A stretch of DNA of 64,000 bases from Kordia sp. (GCF_022447245.1 NZ_JAKVBC010000020.1:24908-88907), one strand, 5' to 3'. Shown: positions 1 to 9,545, counted from the stretch's first letter. The notes: generated from the sequence alone by a model not told the origin. Translations and numbers: made by a program.

Positions 1-127
1 AGTGTTCAATGTCGTTTCTTATGGCATATTCACAAACACAGGTTAGATTTGGGAATTTAGTTTTAGGTGTTTTAGAAAGCGGTTTTTTTAATCTTCAAAA
101 ATTAGTAACCGTTAAAATCATTTTAGT

Positions 128-370
128 ATGAAAAAACAAAAAGTAAATCTAAAACGCTTGACATTGCATAAGAAAACAGTGTCTAGCTTGCATCAAAACC
201 AAGTTTCCGGAGGAGTGCCAAGATCATTAGGTTGTCCAGGAGGAATGAGTGTTATTTTAAACTGCACAACAACACAAGATCCTACACCTCCATTAATTAC
301 TATTGATCCTGAAAAGGAACTTTGTAGAACTATTCTCAATTCATGTAAATCGTACTGTCCATTTTGTTAA
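128..370 (+). CDS. Class I lanthipeptide-type (Gly-Gly leader) peptide precursor
   Basis: This 80-residue peptide has the architecture of Bacteroidetes class I lanthipeptide precursors. It starts with a Lys-rich leader containing L-x-L-H-K-K-T-V-S-S-L (about residues 8-21), followed by a Gly-Gly processing site (residues 28-29). The core carries Cys at several positions and many Thr/Ser, and ends in C-K-S-Y-C-P-F-C. In this family a dehydratase/cyclase pair modifies the core and a C39-peptidase ABC transporter cleaves after Gly-Gly; none of these enzymes lies in the window, so they would have to act in trans. Four further genes with the same leader logic occur in the window (404, 11268, 11681, 12127) plus a decayed one at 12597. 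Family assignment is good; the actual modification is inferred. Confidence 0.75.
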   Translation: MKKQKVNLKRLTLHKKTVSSLHQNQVSGGVPRSLGCPGGMSVILNCTTTQDPTPPLITIDPEKELCRTILNSCKSYCPFC

Positions 371-403
371 AAGGCAGCATTGTAAACTTTTAAATTATAT
401 TTT

Positions 404-573
404 ATGAAAAAAGAAAGATTCAAAGTAAGAAATTATCCTTGCATAAAAATGCAATTGCTGATGTGAACGCAAACGCGATTCAAGGAGGAACTATTGGAAC
501 AATTATCACATTGTTAGAAACGCGATTAGCTATCATTTGTACAACAACAACCGCTACAAATACGGTAACTTAA
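404..573 (+). pseudogene. Frameshifted lanthipeptide-type precursor
   Basis: The ATG at 404 opens a leader (M-K-K-E-R-F-K-V) that loses frame near 425-427, where one base is missing. In the next frame, from 427, the leader continues as K-K-L-S-L-H-K-N-A-I-A-D-V and reaches a Gly-Gly site and a Thr-rich core ending at the TAA at 571-573. If that stop is read through, a Cys-rich stretch continues in frame to about 670, with the pattern V-C-E-I-T-C-I-E-C-P and later C-P-G and L-C-L-G. This suggests the TAA is also a lesion in a once longer core. The spacing to the intact precursor at 128 (33 bases) fits a two-peptide operon in which the second gene has decayed. A sequencing error in the A-rich tract is possible. 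Confidence 0.65.
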
Positions 574-673
574 AGAAAAACAGTTTGTGAAATTACCTGT
601 ATAGAATGCCCGACATATAATATAATACTATGTCCAGGAACAATTGTCAAAACGACACTTTGTTTAGGCAATA

Positions 674-706
674 AAAAAACCGTCAAGCTACACTTGACGG
701 TTTTTA
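674..706. terminator. Bidirectional intrinsic terminator
   Basis: A 13-bp stem (675-687 with 693-705, five-base loop) is flanked by A-runs and T-runs on both sides. It lies between the plus-strand precursor genes and the minus-strand asnS stop at 728, so it can end both transcripts. Confidence 0.8.
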
Positions 707-727
707 GTTTCCATTAAATTTTTATTT

Positions 728-2170
728 TTAAAACGCTGCGTTTTGTGGTGTTCTTGGGTAAGGAATTACGTCTCTAATATTGCTCATTCCTGTAACAAAC
801 ATTACCAAACGCTCAAAACCAAGTCCGAAACCAGAGTGTACAGCTGTTCCGTATTTACGTAGCTCTAAATACCACCATAATTCTTCCTCAGGAATATCCA
901 AAGCTGCCATTTTTTCTTTTAAAACATCCAAACGTTCTTCACGTTGCGATCCGCCGACAATTTCTCCAATTCCTGGGAACAAAATGTCCATAGCACGAAC
1001 TGTTTTTTCATCTTCGTTTAAACGCATGTAAAATGCTTTGATGTTTGCTGGATAATCAAATAAGATTACTGGACACTTAAAGTGTTTTTCTACCAAGAAA
1101 CGCTCGTGTTCACTTTGTAAATCTGCGCCCCATTCATTGATTAAGTATTTAAACTTCTTCTTTTTGTTAGGTTTCGAGTTACGTAATATCTCAATCGCTT
1201 CCGTATAACTTACACGTTTAAAGTTGTTATCAATTACAAAACGCAATTTCTCTGTCAAGGTCATTTCATTACGTTCTGCTTGTGGCTTTGACTTATCTTC
1301 TTTGACTAAACGTTCTTCCAAGAATTTTAAATCATCTGGATTGTGTTCTAATACATAACTTAGTACAGACTTCATAAAATCTTCTGCTAAGTCCATATTT
1401 CCTGCCAAATCCATAAAAGCAACCTCTGGTTCAATCATCCAGAACTCAGACAAGTGACGTGATGTATTTGAGTTTTCAGCTCTGAATGTTGGTCCAAATG
1501 TATAGACTTTACCTAAAGACATCGCATACGATTCTGCTTCTAACTGTCCAGAAACAGTCAAATTTGCTTCCTTTCCAAAGAAATCCTGCGAATAATCTAC
1601 ATTTCCATCTTCATCTAATGGTGGATTCTTAGGGTCTAATGTTGTAACTCTAAATGTTTCTCCTGCACCTTCTGCATCACTTCCAGTAATAATTGGTGTA
1701 TGCATATAATAAAATCCATTTTCGTTGAAATATTTGTGTATAGCAAACGATAATGACGAACGCAAGCGCATCACAGCGCTAAATGTATTGGTACGTGTGC
1801 GTAAATGTGCTTGTTCACGTAAAAATTCCAAACTATGTCTTTTAGGTTGCATGATCGTTTTTGAAACTTCTTCTGGATCAGCATCACCTAAAATTGTAAT
1901 CTCTGTTACTTGTACTTCTACTTTTTGCCCTTTTCCTTGACTTTCTATCAATTCTCCTTTAATGGCAACAGAAGCACCAGTTCCGATACGTTTTAAAATA
2001 TCTTCATTGGTATTTTCAAAATCAACAACACATTGAATATTATTTATAGTTGATCCATCATTTAAAGCAATAAAACGGTTTGCTCTAAACGTTCGTACCC
2101 AACCTTTTACAGTAACTTCCTGTAGCAATGTTTCTGAGTTTAGTAACTCTGCGACTGTGTATGATTTCAT
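728..2170 (-). CDS. asnS: Asparagine--tRNA ligase
   Basis: A cytoplasmic class II aminoacyl-tRNA synthetase that charges tRNA-Asn. The N-terminal OB-fold anticodon-binding domain occupies about residues 15-105 ([10 protein letters not shown]). The catalytic core follows, with motif 2 at [15 protein letters not shown] and motif 3 at [10 protein letters not shown]. The C-terminus is [10 protein letters not shown], typical of AsnRS. The length of 480 residues is normal, with the roughly 70-residue insertion seen in Bacteroidetes enzymes. The ATG at 2170 is preceded at a sensible distance by a Bacteroidetes promoter (2191-2221). It stands alone and ends at the bidirectional terminator. Confidence 0.97.
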   Translation of the reverse strand: MKSYTVAELLNSETLLQEVTVKGWVRTFRANRFIALNDGSTINNIQCVVDFENTNEDILKRIGTGASVAIKGELIESQGKGQKVEVQVTEITILGDADPEEVSKTIMQPKRHSLEFLREQAHLRTRTNTFSAVMRLRSSLSFAIHKYFNENGFYYMHTPIITGSDAEGAGETFRVTTLDPKNPPLDEDGNVDYSQDFFGKEANLTVSGQLEAESYAMSLGKVYTFGPTFRAENSNTSRHLSEFWMIEPEVAFMDLAGNMDLAEDFMKSVLSYVLEHNPDDLKFLEERLVKEDKSKPQAERNEMTLTEKLRFVIDNNFKRVSYTEAIEILRNSKPNKKKKFKYLINEWGADLQSEHERFLVEKHFKCPVILFDYPANIKAFYMRLNEDEKTVRAMDILFPGIGEIVGGSQREERLDVLKEKMAALDIPEEELWWYLELRKYGTAVHSGFGLGFERLVMFVTGMSNIRDVIPYPRTPQNAAF

Positions 2171-2190
2171 CTTTTAAATATTTTAGGCGA

Positions 2191-2221
2191 CAAATATAAT
2201 TCATTAGTGAAAACTTACGAA
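2191..2221 (-). promoter_or_regulatory. Bacteroidetes-type promoter of asnS
   Basis: Read on the minus strand, TATATTTG (2191-2198) matches the -7 consensus TAnnTTTG. TTCG (2218-2221) lies 19 bases upstream in the place of the -33 TTTG. The predicted start of transcription leaves a leader of about 15-20 bases before the asnS ATG. Confidence 0.65.
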
Positions 2222-2418
2222 ACGAGCTACAACAATTTTTTACGGCTAACTGATATGATTACTAGTAAATTCAAATTGAGAGAAGTACTAAAAATAAAAA
2301 TGAACAGATGATAAAGACATAGAGTAAAATTGCTTTTAAAAGATGGTATATTTTGTACGAAGAGTATGTTTTTCTTATAGGAGAATTCAGTAAAGCGTAA
2401 AAATACCTTAAAATAAAA

Positions 2419-2451
2419 GGGTATTACCCAGTAAAAAGGGGATTTTTCCCC
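2419..2451. promoter_or_regulatory. Two GC-rich inverted repeats abutting a promoter
   Basis: GGGTATTACCC (2419-2429) is a near-perfect palindrome. Eight bases later GGGGATTTTTCCCC (2438-2451) forms a second inverted repeat that touches the -33 element at 2451-2454. GC-rich palindromes stand out strongly in this AT-rich gap. They could be an operator for the candidate RNA gene downstream; no regulator is identified. Confidence 0.35.
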
Positions 2452-2483
2452 TTGTCCAAACGCTCAATCTTGACATATATTTG
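2451..2483 (+). promoter_or_regulatory. Candidate promoter for a small RNA
   Basis: TATATTTG (2476-2483) is a perfect match to the Bacteroidetes -7 consensus. CTTG (2451-2454) lies 21 bases upstream, close to the expected -33 spacing. No convincing ORF follows; an intrinsic terminator does. Confidence 0.5.
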
Positions 2484-2489
2484 TCATGG

Positions 2490-2602
2490 CTATTAATCAA
2501 TTGTAATCTTAATTTGTCTTCAATGATTAAGAAAATTAAGGTAGGTTTGGGGGAACCGAATAGAGTCTGAATGCTGTAACAACAGCTTCAGGCTTTATTT
2601 TT
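2490..2602 (+). ncRNA. Candidate small RNA with intrinsic terminator
   Basis: Between the promoter at 2451-2483 and the first T-run there are about 113 bases with no credible coding sequence. The 3' end is a hairpin, 2564-2576 paired with 2583-2594 (one bulged T, loop TAACAA), followed by a T-rich run, which is a good intrinsic terminator. The rest of the gap 2171-2739 shows nothing else. The RNA is inferred from promoter plus terminator only, and a decayed short gene is the alternative. Confidence 0.4.
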
Positions 2603-2739
2603 TGTGACTATCTCACAAAAGTAAGTAATTATCTACATATGGAGAGGTGGTTCATCTAATTTAAAGTGATTTTGTCGTAAATTTCAATCAAATATGGCTT
2701 TCAGAAGGCTAATCAAGTTAGAAAATACTCTTTTGTAGC

Positions 2740-3108
2740 TTATTGTTTTGAATGTACAAGTGAGCGAAATCCGCCATAAACCATTCTACTGGCATCAAAA
2801 ATCAACCTGTTAGGATTTACTAAAGGCGCAACCAATGTTGCCATTCTTGGATCTTTAGGAACTTTTTTGTTAGCTATATCTCTAATTTCTTTTGAAGGAA
2901 ATAAAACCCAACCAAATATGATTTCTTCATCATCTTTTATATCTACGTTTTCAATAAAAGATTTTGTGTCTTCTAATGATAATTTTTCGTCCACGAATTC
3001 AAATTAGGTAATTACGCCATGTTATTTCCAAATTACAGCTACCTTTTTCTTTTCATACAATTATATTTTAGGAATAGGGAGCATAAATCCGTCTATATAA
3101 TTTTTACA
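2740..3108 (-). pseudogene. DUF1428 family protein, disabled by three in-frame stops
   Basis: The open part (2740-2994) encodes the C-terminal two thirds of a DUF1428 protein: I-F-G-W-V-L-F-P-S-K-E-I-R-D, then D-P-R-M, then M-V-Y-G-G-F. Reading upstream in the same frame recovers the missing N-terminus, Y-I-D-G-F-M-L-P-I-P-K and then V-I-W-K-x-H-G-V-I-T, interrupted by TAA at 3061-3063, 3022-3024 and 3004-3006. The family start (M-K-N-Y-I-D-G-F) has become TGT-AAA-AAT at about 3108, so the start codon is lost too. No frameshift is needed for a full-length product of about 120 residues. DUF1428 proteins are small cytoplasmic ferredoxin-like-fold proteins of unknown function. Confidence 0.8.
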
Positions 3109-3135
3109 AGCCAGCTTCTAGTATTACGTAAGTAA

Positions 3136-3825
3136 TTACTGGTTATTCATTTCAGATTGTAATTTAGTCATTTTTTCATCGGTCATTGTTGCTGTTTTAG
3201 ACATTCCATTGATGAGTTCAAATGTCATTGTCAATGCTACAGCAGGATCTAATGCCTTTTTAGTTTCAATGAGTATTTTACCAAGAGCTATAATCGCTAT
3301 TTGCAATGTTTTTTCATTGCTTTCAAAGTGGATGTATTTGTCAACAAATTTTCTTGTTTCATAACCAACTCGTAATGGTAAAAGAAAAGGTTTATGATCT
3401 TCAGGAATAGATAAATTCAGATTTCCCCATTCAGTTTCGTCAATATTATTTATATAGCTTTCAAAAATTCCAGTCAAAGAAGGATAAGAAGTTTTACTGA
3501 AGTGTGCATTAATTCTAGTTTTAATTCGTGCAAAAACAGCTGTTTTAGGTAATTGATTCCAATTTTCAGTAGCAATTGGTCCAACAAGTGTATCGTTCAT
3601 TTTTTCGGAGAAAACTGCAGTGCCTGGTTCAAATTCGTGGCTATTTATTGAAAATTCATTCGTGACTTCAATACATCTTTCGGCAACAATAGTTGCGATG
3701 ACGCAGATTGCATCTTCAACGCGAACTCCTTTTTCTGTCTCAACACTGTCGTAGACAAACTCTACTAATTTTTTCGCTAATTTTTCATCGGAAGGCTTAA
3801 AGTTTAAAAAGTCAAATATTCCCAT
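3136..3825 (-). CDS. Hypothetical protein, 229 aa
   Basis: I do not recognise a family. The protein starts M-G-I-F-D-F-L-N-F-K, has no signal peptide or membrane segment, and is mostly amphipathic helix with acidic residues, so it is probably cytoplasmic. A conserved-looking block near residues 40-60 (E-D-A-I-C-V-I-A-T-I-V-A-E-R-C-I-E-V) and a hydrophobic helix near 175-190 suggest a folded helical domain. It stands alone between the DUF1428 pseudogene and a secreted protein gene, with more than 100 bases on either side. The ATG is the only reasonable start. Confidence 0.7.
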   Translation of the reverse strand: MGIFDFLNFKPSDEKLAKKLVEFVYDSVETEKGVRVEDAICVIATIVAERCIEVTNEFSINSHEFEPGTAVFSEKMNDTLVGPIATENWNQLPKTAVFARIKTRINAHFSKTSYPSLTGIFESYINNIDETEWGNLNLSIPEDHKPFLLPLRVGYETRKFVDKYIHFESNEKTLQIAIIALGKILIETKKALDPAVALTMTFELINGMSKTATMTDEKMTKLQSEMNNQ

Positions 3826-3981
3826 AGTTTTGATTTTGTTACGTAATAATACGACAAGAATTTAAGGAGTAATAAATTACAATTTTAGTATTGAAATGGC
3901 AACATCATTTGAAGAATTCTAAATGTAAAATTCCTTTAAAGGTTTGGGAGTTTGAAAGCTAAACGGAATCGGTTTTAAATC

Positions 3982-4359
3982 TTACTCTATTGATTTAATC
4001 ATCTCTTTTTCGACAACAATTCCGTTAGATTCCGTTCTGCAAAGAATTTTATTTTTGTTGATATCTATAATCTCAATAATATATTTAGTTCCGATGATAG
4101 ATTCCATTTTTGGAACATTAACCTCAATATATTCTATTTCATATGTACAAGCTGTCAACCATTTTACTTTGCTAGTTAGTTTCCAACCCATTTTGGGGTA
4201 ATGATCTGTTTGAAGAGAATCGTTTCTTTCAGTTACTAAATCTGCATAATCTGGATCAGAATATGTGAATTTTCCAATTTTGAAATCAGAGCATTTTTTC
4301 TCTTGTGAAAAAGAAATTAACGATATAAATAATGTTAGTATTGTTATGACTTGTTTCAT
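3982..4359 (-). CDS. Small secreted protein, flavobacterial C-x-F-K-x-G-K-F type
   Basis: This 125-residue protein has a signal peptide (residues 1-18, ending I-S-F-S-Q). The mature part begins K-K-C-S-D-F-K-I-G-K-F, with a second Cys at K-W-L-T-A-C-T-Y-E-I-E-Y. That pattern occurs in a group of short secreted Flavobacteriia proteins that some databases label 'DNA topoisomerase IV' in error. It probably forms a small beta-barrel with one disulfide in the periplasm or outside the cell. Function is unknown. It sits about 60 bases upstream of the MMPL exporter stop and shows no operon link. Confidence 0.65.
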   Translation of the reverse strand: MKQVITILTLFISLISFSQEKKCSDFKIGKFTYSDPDYADLVTERNDSLQTDHYPKMGWKLTSKVKWLTACTYEIEYIEVNVPKMESIIGTKYIIEIIDINKNKILCRTESNGIVVEKEMIKSIE

Positions 4360-4420
4360 GCTAAAACGACATATTTTGCATGTTTCGCTATTGCTAATAT
4401 CGTAAATATTATGAATAGGT

Positions 4421-6838
4421 TTACTCTTTTTTGTCTTTTCTTCGAGCTAAGTCCGATAGTTTCCTATTTGGTTTTTCAGGAAGAATTCGAAAGCTTGAAT
4501 TTTTGATAACGCGTTTGTTAGCAATGCTTCTTTCTAACGAAAGTAATAAAGAAGGCAATAATAGTAAATTGGCCAACATGGCAAAAAGTAGCGTTGCAGA
4601 GACCAATCCGCCAAGAGCGACAGTTCCTCCAAAACTAGAAATCATAAATACCGAGAATCCAAAGAATAATACAATAGACGTGTAAAACATACTTACTCCA
4701 GTTTCGCGTAATGCTGCATATACGGATTTACGAATTTTCCAGTGATTGCTTTGTAATTCCTGTCTGTATTTTGCTAAGAAATGAATGGTATCATCTACAG
4801 AAATACCAAAAGCAATACTAAATACCAAAATGGTAGAAGGTTTGATAGGAACGCCTAAAAAGCCCATCATTCCTGCTGTAATTAGTAACGGTAATAAGTT
4901 AGGTACTAATGAAATCAAAATCATACGGAATGAACGAAATAAATACGCCATAAACAATGAAATCAAGAAAATCGCTAGTGATAAAGACATGATTAGATTG
5001 TTGACTAAATATTTGGTTCCTTTCAGGAAAACAAGCGCTTTTCCTGTCATTGTTACATCAAATTTATCTTTGAAAGTATTCTTTATTTTGTTTTGTAAAT
5101 TTTCTTCGATACGTTCCATTTTATCGGTTCCGATATCTTTCATAAACGTTGTAATACGTGCATATCTTCCAGTAGAATCGACAAAACTTGCTAGTAAATT
5201 GGTTTCAGATTTTGACTTTCCAGCATACGCCATAATCCAATTGTTCTCGTTGGAAGTAGGTAAGGTGTAGTTTTTAGCCAATCCACCAAAATATGCTTGA
5301 CGCGAATATTTTGCTAAACTTACTACAGACATTGGTTGTGACAACTCTGGAGTTTCAATGATCAGTTCTTCAAACTTGTTCATACGTTTTAGCGTAGACA
5401 GTTTAGTAACCCCATTTTTACGTTTGGTATCAACCAAAATTTCCAATGGCATAATACCGTCAAACTCTTTTTCAAAGAAGCGAATGTCTTTAAAGAAATC
5501 AGCGCGTTGTGGCATATCTTCAATCAAACTTCCTGAAATTCGAATTTGATAAATTCCAATAATGCTCAAGGCAAGTAATCCTACAGAAACGGCATATACA
5601 GAAAATCGATGGTGTCGTACCATTTTCTCCATCCAAGAAACAATCGTATTGATCCAACGCTTGCTTAAGTGATTTAAGTGTTTCTGTTTTGGCAATGCCA
5701 TGAAACTATAAATGATCGGAATGATCAATAAAGAAAGTATAAAAATGGCGATGATATTGATAGAGGCCACAATACCAAATTCCTTCAATAGTTTACTTTC
5801 TGTGATGATAAACGTTGCAAAACCAGCTGCGGTTGTTATATTGGTCATCAAAGTTGCGTTTCCAATTTTTGAAATTACGCGTATTAACGATTTGGCTTGA
5901 TTTCCATGTTTTTTTATTTCTTGCTGGTATTTATTGATGAAGAAAATACAGTTTGGAATTCCGATGACAATAATTAAAGGCGGAATCAATGCTGTTAAAA
6001 CGGTAATTTCATAGTTTAATAAACCAATAAAACCAAAAGACCACATTACACCAATCATTACCACAATCATGGAGATGAAAGTCGCACGGAATGATCGGAA
6101 GAAGAAAAAGAAAATTAAACTTGTGATGAGCAAAGCCGCACCAATGAACAATCCGATTTCATCGACAATGTTTTGTGAGTTTAATGTACGAATGTATGGC
6201 ATTCCTGAAACGCGGAGATCTAATCCAGTTTCATTTTCAAACTCTTCAATCATTGGCAATACTTCTGCGTAAATAAAGTCTTTACGAACTGCAGTATTTA
6301 CAATTTCTTTATCGAGATATACAGCCGTTCTAATGGTTCCTTCATCATTAAAAAGTAAGCTTTTGTAAAATGGTAAATTGTTGAAAAGTTCATCACGAAT
6401 GGCTTCTGCTTCTTCTTGTGTTGCAATTTTTCCTTTGACTAGTTCATCAAGTGCAAAACGCTGATTTTCTTCGTCTTTTATAAGCTTTTTTAAATTTTCG
6501 GTAGAGATTACCGCACTTACTTCTGGCTTTGCGTTAAATCGTTTGCTAAGACGATTCCATGCATTAAATTTTTCTGGAGTAAAAAGCGAGCTGTCTTTTA
6601 CAGCGAGAATAATTAAGTTTCCTTCTTCCCCAAAAATATCAAGGAATTTGTTGTATTCTATATTTACAGGATGATTGTCAGGTAATAAATTTGCTTCTGT
6701 ATACGAGAAACGCATGTTTTTCCATTGGTAACCAAGAAATACAGTCATTCCAACTACAAGTGTTAAAATGATGATTCTATTTCTAAGAATCAAACGCGCA
6801 ACACTTGCCCAGAAACGGGTATTTATCCATTTAATCAT
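4421..6838 (-). CDS. MMPL/RND-family transporter
   Basis: An 805-residue inner-membrane protein of the RND superfamily. Transmembrane segment 1 (about residues 20-40) is followed by a large periplasmic loop with the N-x-x-L-P-D-N-H-P-V motif common in this class. Then come five clustered helices (about 230-385), a second single helix (about 410-435), a second loop, and five more helices (about 625-765). The motif S-I-A-F-G-I-S-V-D-D-T-I-H-F (near residue 690) is the proton-relay-type GxxxDD of MMPL proteins. Such proteins export lipids, hopanoids or hydrophobic compounds; the cargo here is unknown. It follows the DUF5686 gene by 50 bases and may be cotranscribed with it. Confidence 0.9.
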   Translation of the reverse strand: MIKWINTRFWASVARLILRNRIIILTLVVGMTVFLGYQWKNMRFSYTEANLLPDNHPVNIEYNKFLDIFGEEGNLIILAVKDSSLFTPEKFNAWNRLSKRFNAKPEVSAVISTENLKKLIKDEENQRFALDELVKGKIATQEEAEAIRDELFNNLPFYKSLLFNDEGTIRTAVYLDKEIVNTAVRKDFIYAEVLPMIEEFENETGLDLRVSGMPYIRTLNSQNIVDEIGLFIGAALLITSLIFFFFFRSFRATFISMIVVMIGVMWSFGFIGLLNYEITVLTALIPPLIIVIGIPNCIFFINKYQQEIKKHGNQAKSLIRVISKIGNATLMTNITTAAGFATFIITESKLLKEFGIVASINIIAIFILSLLIIPIIYSFMALPKQKHLNHLSKRWINTIVSWMEKMVRHHRFSVYAVSVGLLALSIIGIYQIRISGSLIEDMPQRADFFKDIRFFEKEFDGIMPLEILVDTKRKNGVTKLSTLKRMNKFEELIIETPELSQPMSVVSLAKYSRQAYFGGLAKNYTLPTSNENNWIMAYAGKSKSETNLLASFVDSTGRYARITTFMKDIGTDKMERIEENLQNKIKNTFKDKFDVTMTGKALVFLKGTKYLVNNLIMSLSLAIFLISLFMAYLFRSFRMILISLVPNLLPLLITAGMMGFLGVPIKPSTILVFSIAFGISVDDTIHFLAKYRQELQSNHWKIRKSVYAALRETGVSMFYTSIVLFFGFSVFMISSFGGTVALGGLVSATLLFAMLANLLLLPSLLLSLERSIANKRVIKNSSFRILPEKPNRKLSDLARRKDKKE

Positions 6839-6888
6839 TGTCTCACTTTTAGCTCGTGCAAATTTAGCAAAAACGAATGAAGGCAGGC

Positions 6889-9411
6889 TTAAAAACCTAA
6901 ACTAAAATAATAGGTAAACTTAAATGATAAATTATCTTCAAATTTTGGCAAATGATACGCACCATATCTGTACATAAAACTCAATCCAAAACCAGCAAAT
7001 AGCTTATTGATTTCAAATCCAGATTCAGAAAATCCGTGCTTTAATGAATCGAAGTTTTGACCTAAATGGCGTTCAATGTCTTTAGCATCACCAATGGCAA
7101 ATCGTGAAATTAATGTCAATTCTGGTCTAAAACCACGCGTAATTTTGAATGGTTTAAATTTATGTTTTGCCTGAACCATGGCATATTTATCTGAAAAGAA
7201 TTCATTGAAATACATGGTTTCAAAACTATTTCTTCCTGCAATTGAAAAACGTTGTAAGAGTACATCTTTGTTTGGATTGTTTGGTGATGTATGGTATAAA
7301 TGTGAAATCGGAATATCACCTAAACCTAAACCACCCTTTACCAAGAAAGTCGTAACACCTTTGTCAATAGGTCGAATTTCATGTACAATACGTGCATCAA
7401 ACTTCGTATAGTTAAAATTACCACCAAAAAGACCATCAAAGCTTCTAGTAGCTTGGAACGCAAATTGAGGAAATCCTCTTTTGATTTCATTACGCCCATG
7501 ACGGGTTTGCATATACTCACTAAATGGATTCCATTGCACAGATAATGTAGCTTCAGTGATTTCGTAAGAGTTGAAAATTTCACCGCCTTTTACAAAACCA
7601 TAATCATACGTAGATTCTACATTACTTTTTGAAATCATCAAATTTGCATGCGTTTTTGCTGTGACTTGATGCTCAATATTTGCGGTTAAGCGTCTAGTTT
7701 CATAAAAGAGATCAATATTGAACAATCGCGGTTCAAACAGTGAAAAAGCACGTCTGTCTGTAATAAAACGTGAACTTCCTGTTTCTACCAAGTCATCGGT
7801 ATATGACATTCCAAACCAGGTTTGTGTTCGTTTATCCAATCGCGCAGCAGCGCCAACTCCAAATTTAAAATCTTTGTCGCGTGTTCCGTATACACCATAT
7901 CCATTTAGACGATATTTGGTAGAAAAATTAGCATTGGTTACACCACCAAGTCCTAAACGGAAAGCTTCGTAATTGTTGTATTTTACCAAGTACCGTAAAT
8001 CCAGATCTACATATTTTGTTGGATAATATCCTTTCAGCAATTTTCGTGCGAGATAAATATCTTTTTCAACGCCATCTTCTGCAATAATACTATCTAATAC
8101 TACGTAAGTTTCTTTCCCGCGTTTGGTAATACTGTCTGTACGGAATTTATTCCAATACGCTTCATCTCTATTGTGTGCTTGATCTTCAATCTCAATCGCC
8201 AAGCCACGCCCACGAATTTTTACAGGTTCGTTGATCTTTAAGTCAAAATTTTTGGTTTTTGAACTTAAATACACAAAATTGTCAACATCTTGTTTGTTGG
8301 TTCTGAAGGTTTTGGTACTGTCTTGTGGAGTACCACGAGATACACTAACTGCCTGTCCAAAAAGTGATACAGAATCATCTGTTTTTCCTTTTCGAATTTG
8401 AATTTCTTTATCGGTAGGAAACCAAACTTTAAATGTTGAATTATAATCAAAATTTTGTACGGCTTTGATATCGATTACACCTTTTATTTCAGCAATTCCC
8501 TTTTGTAGCGCATACGATTCACGGTCAATATATAAAATACCTTCTAGTCCAGAAGTTTTTCCTTTTTTCTGCGGACTGTAATAAATCATATACGATTCGC
8601 GATTATTGTTGCTTACCGTATCTAATATTTTATAATTGTATTTAGAAAGTGCATTGTTTGCCATTGGACCTGGATATTCGGTTCCAAAAAGCTCATATCT
8701 GTTATTGTAAAATGAGAATGACTGAATTTTAATTCCTAATATTTCATAAATAGGTTCTTTAAAACCTGCCATTCGTGTGGCTAAAATCTTTTCACGTTTT
8801 CCTTTGGACGAACTAAACGAAACTTCACTTACCTTTTCGGTCATGTAAATGTGACTTCGTGTTAAGTCTTTTTTAAAACTATAGTTTGAGGAATCAACTT
8901 CTTTGAAGACTAATTTTCCATCTTTTTTAGTGTAAATAGAATCAATTTGCCCGTTGATAGAATCAGGATTCGCAGTTACTAATAGTTTGTTATACGCGTT
9001 TAATTTGAACGAATTTAATTTGCGCTCGGGATCATTGTCTTTCTTGCGATCAATAGCGTCGCGCATAATTTGTAAAGCAGGATTCTCTTTGTTATAAAGC
9101 ACAACAGCATCCAAGGCTTCTTGTGTAGGTTGTAAACGTATTTTAAGATACGTAATGTTTTGCTCTACAGGAATTGTAACTGTTTTGTAGCCGATATAAG
9201 AAACCTTGATAGAGGTAATCTCTTTTTTAAGATTTAGGGTAAACTTTCCTTCTGCATCTGTGATGGTCCCTTTTGTTTTGGAGATATAGATATTCGCAAA
9301 TGGTAGAGATTCTTTTGATTCTGCGTCAATGATAATTCCTGAAATGCTTTTTTGCGCAATGGCAGCAAAAGAACTAAGTAATACAATAAAAATCAGTATT
9401 GATTTTTTCAT
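6889..9411 (-). CDS. DUF5686 and CarboxypepD_reg-like outer-membrane protein
   Basis: An 840-residue secreted protein with a signal peptide (1-19, ending A-A-I-A-Q). The carboxypeptidase-regulatory-like domain is at about 20-100 (S-I-S-G-I-I-I-D-A, I-S-K-T-K-G-T-I-T-D-A-E-G-K-F). The DUF5686 region follows and ends in alternating beta strands with a C-terminal aromatic residue (Y-Y-F-S-L-G-F), as in an outer-membrane barrel. Members occur across Bacteroidetes and their function is unsettled. It directly precedes the MMPL exporter, so an envelope transport role for the pair is a reasonable inference. Confidence 0.9.
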   Translation of the reverse strand: MKKSILIFIVLLSSFAAIAQKSISGIIIDAESKESLPFANIYISKTKGTITDAEGKFTLNLKKEITSIKVSYIGYKTVTIPVEQNITYLKIRLQPTQEALDAVVLYNKENPALQIMRDAIDRKKDNDPERKLNSFKLNAYNKLLVTANPDSINGQIDSIYTKKDGKLVFKEVDSSNYSFKKDLTRSHIYMTEKVSEVSFSSSKGKREKILATRMAGFKEPIYEILGIKIQSFSFYNNRYELFGTEYPGPMANNALSKYNYKILDTVSNNNRESYMIYYSPQKKGKTSGLEGILYIDRESYALQKGIAEIKGVIDIKAVQNFDYNSTFKVWFPTDKEIQIRKGKTDDSVSLFGQAVSVSRGTPQDSTKTFRTNKQDVDNFVYLSSKTKNFDLKINEPVKIRGRGLAIEIEDQAHNRDEAYWNKFRTDSITKRGKETYVVLDSIIAEDGVEKDIYLARKLLKGYYPTKYVDLDLRYLVKYNNYEAFRLGLGGVTNANFSTKYRLNGYGVYGTRDKDFKFGVGAAARLDKRTQTWFGMSYTDDLVETGSSRFITDRRAFSLFEPRLFNIDLFYETRRLTANIEHQVTAKTHANLMISKSNVESTYDYGFVKGGEIFNSYEITEATLSVQWNPFSEYMQTRHGRNEIKRGFPQFAFQATRSFDGLFGGNFNYTKFDARIVHEIRPIDKGVTTFLVKGGLGLGDIPISHLYHTSPNNPNKDVLLQRFSIAGRNSFETMYFNEFFSDKYAMVQAKHKFKPFKITRGFRPELTLISRFAIGDAKDIERHLGQNFDSLKHGFSESGFEINKLFAGFGLSFMYRYGAYHLPKFEDNLSFKFTYYFSLGF

Positions 9412-9513
9412 CTATTAGGGTATGTTTTAGTGGTCTAAATATAATTGGTCGTTTACAATCAATATATTCTATGGAGCGACCTTTTTCTTATAACGAAATA
9501 TATGGTATAATGT

Positions 9514-9545
9514 TACAAAAAATAAAGCGACCACTGGTCGCTTTA
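9514..9545 (-). terminator. Intrinsic terminator of frr
   Basis: A ten-base stem (9523-9532 with 9536-9545, three-base loop) is followed on the minus strand by a T-rich run (9514-9522). It lies just past the frr stop at 9574. Confidence 0.75.

Noticed and set aside
2486..2506. Six-codon leader peptide (attenuator) at the candidate small RNA
   Set aside because: The ATG lies upstream of or at the predicted transcription start, so it would not be translated.
4785..5270. 161-residue plus-strand ORF inside the MMPL gene
   Set aside because: Antisense shadow; the MMPL frame carries all family motifs.
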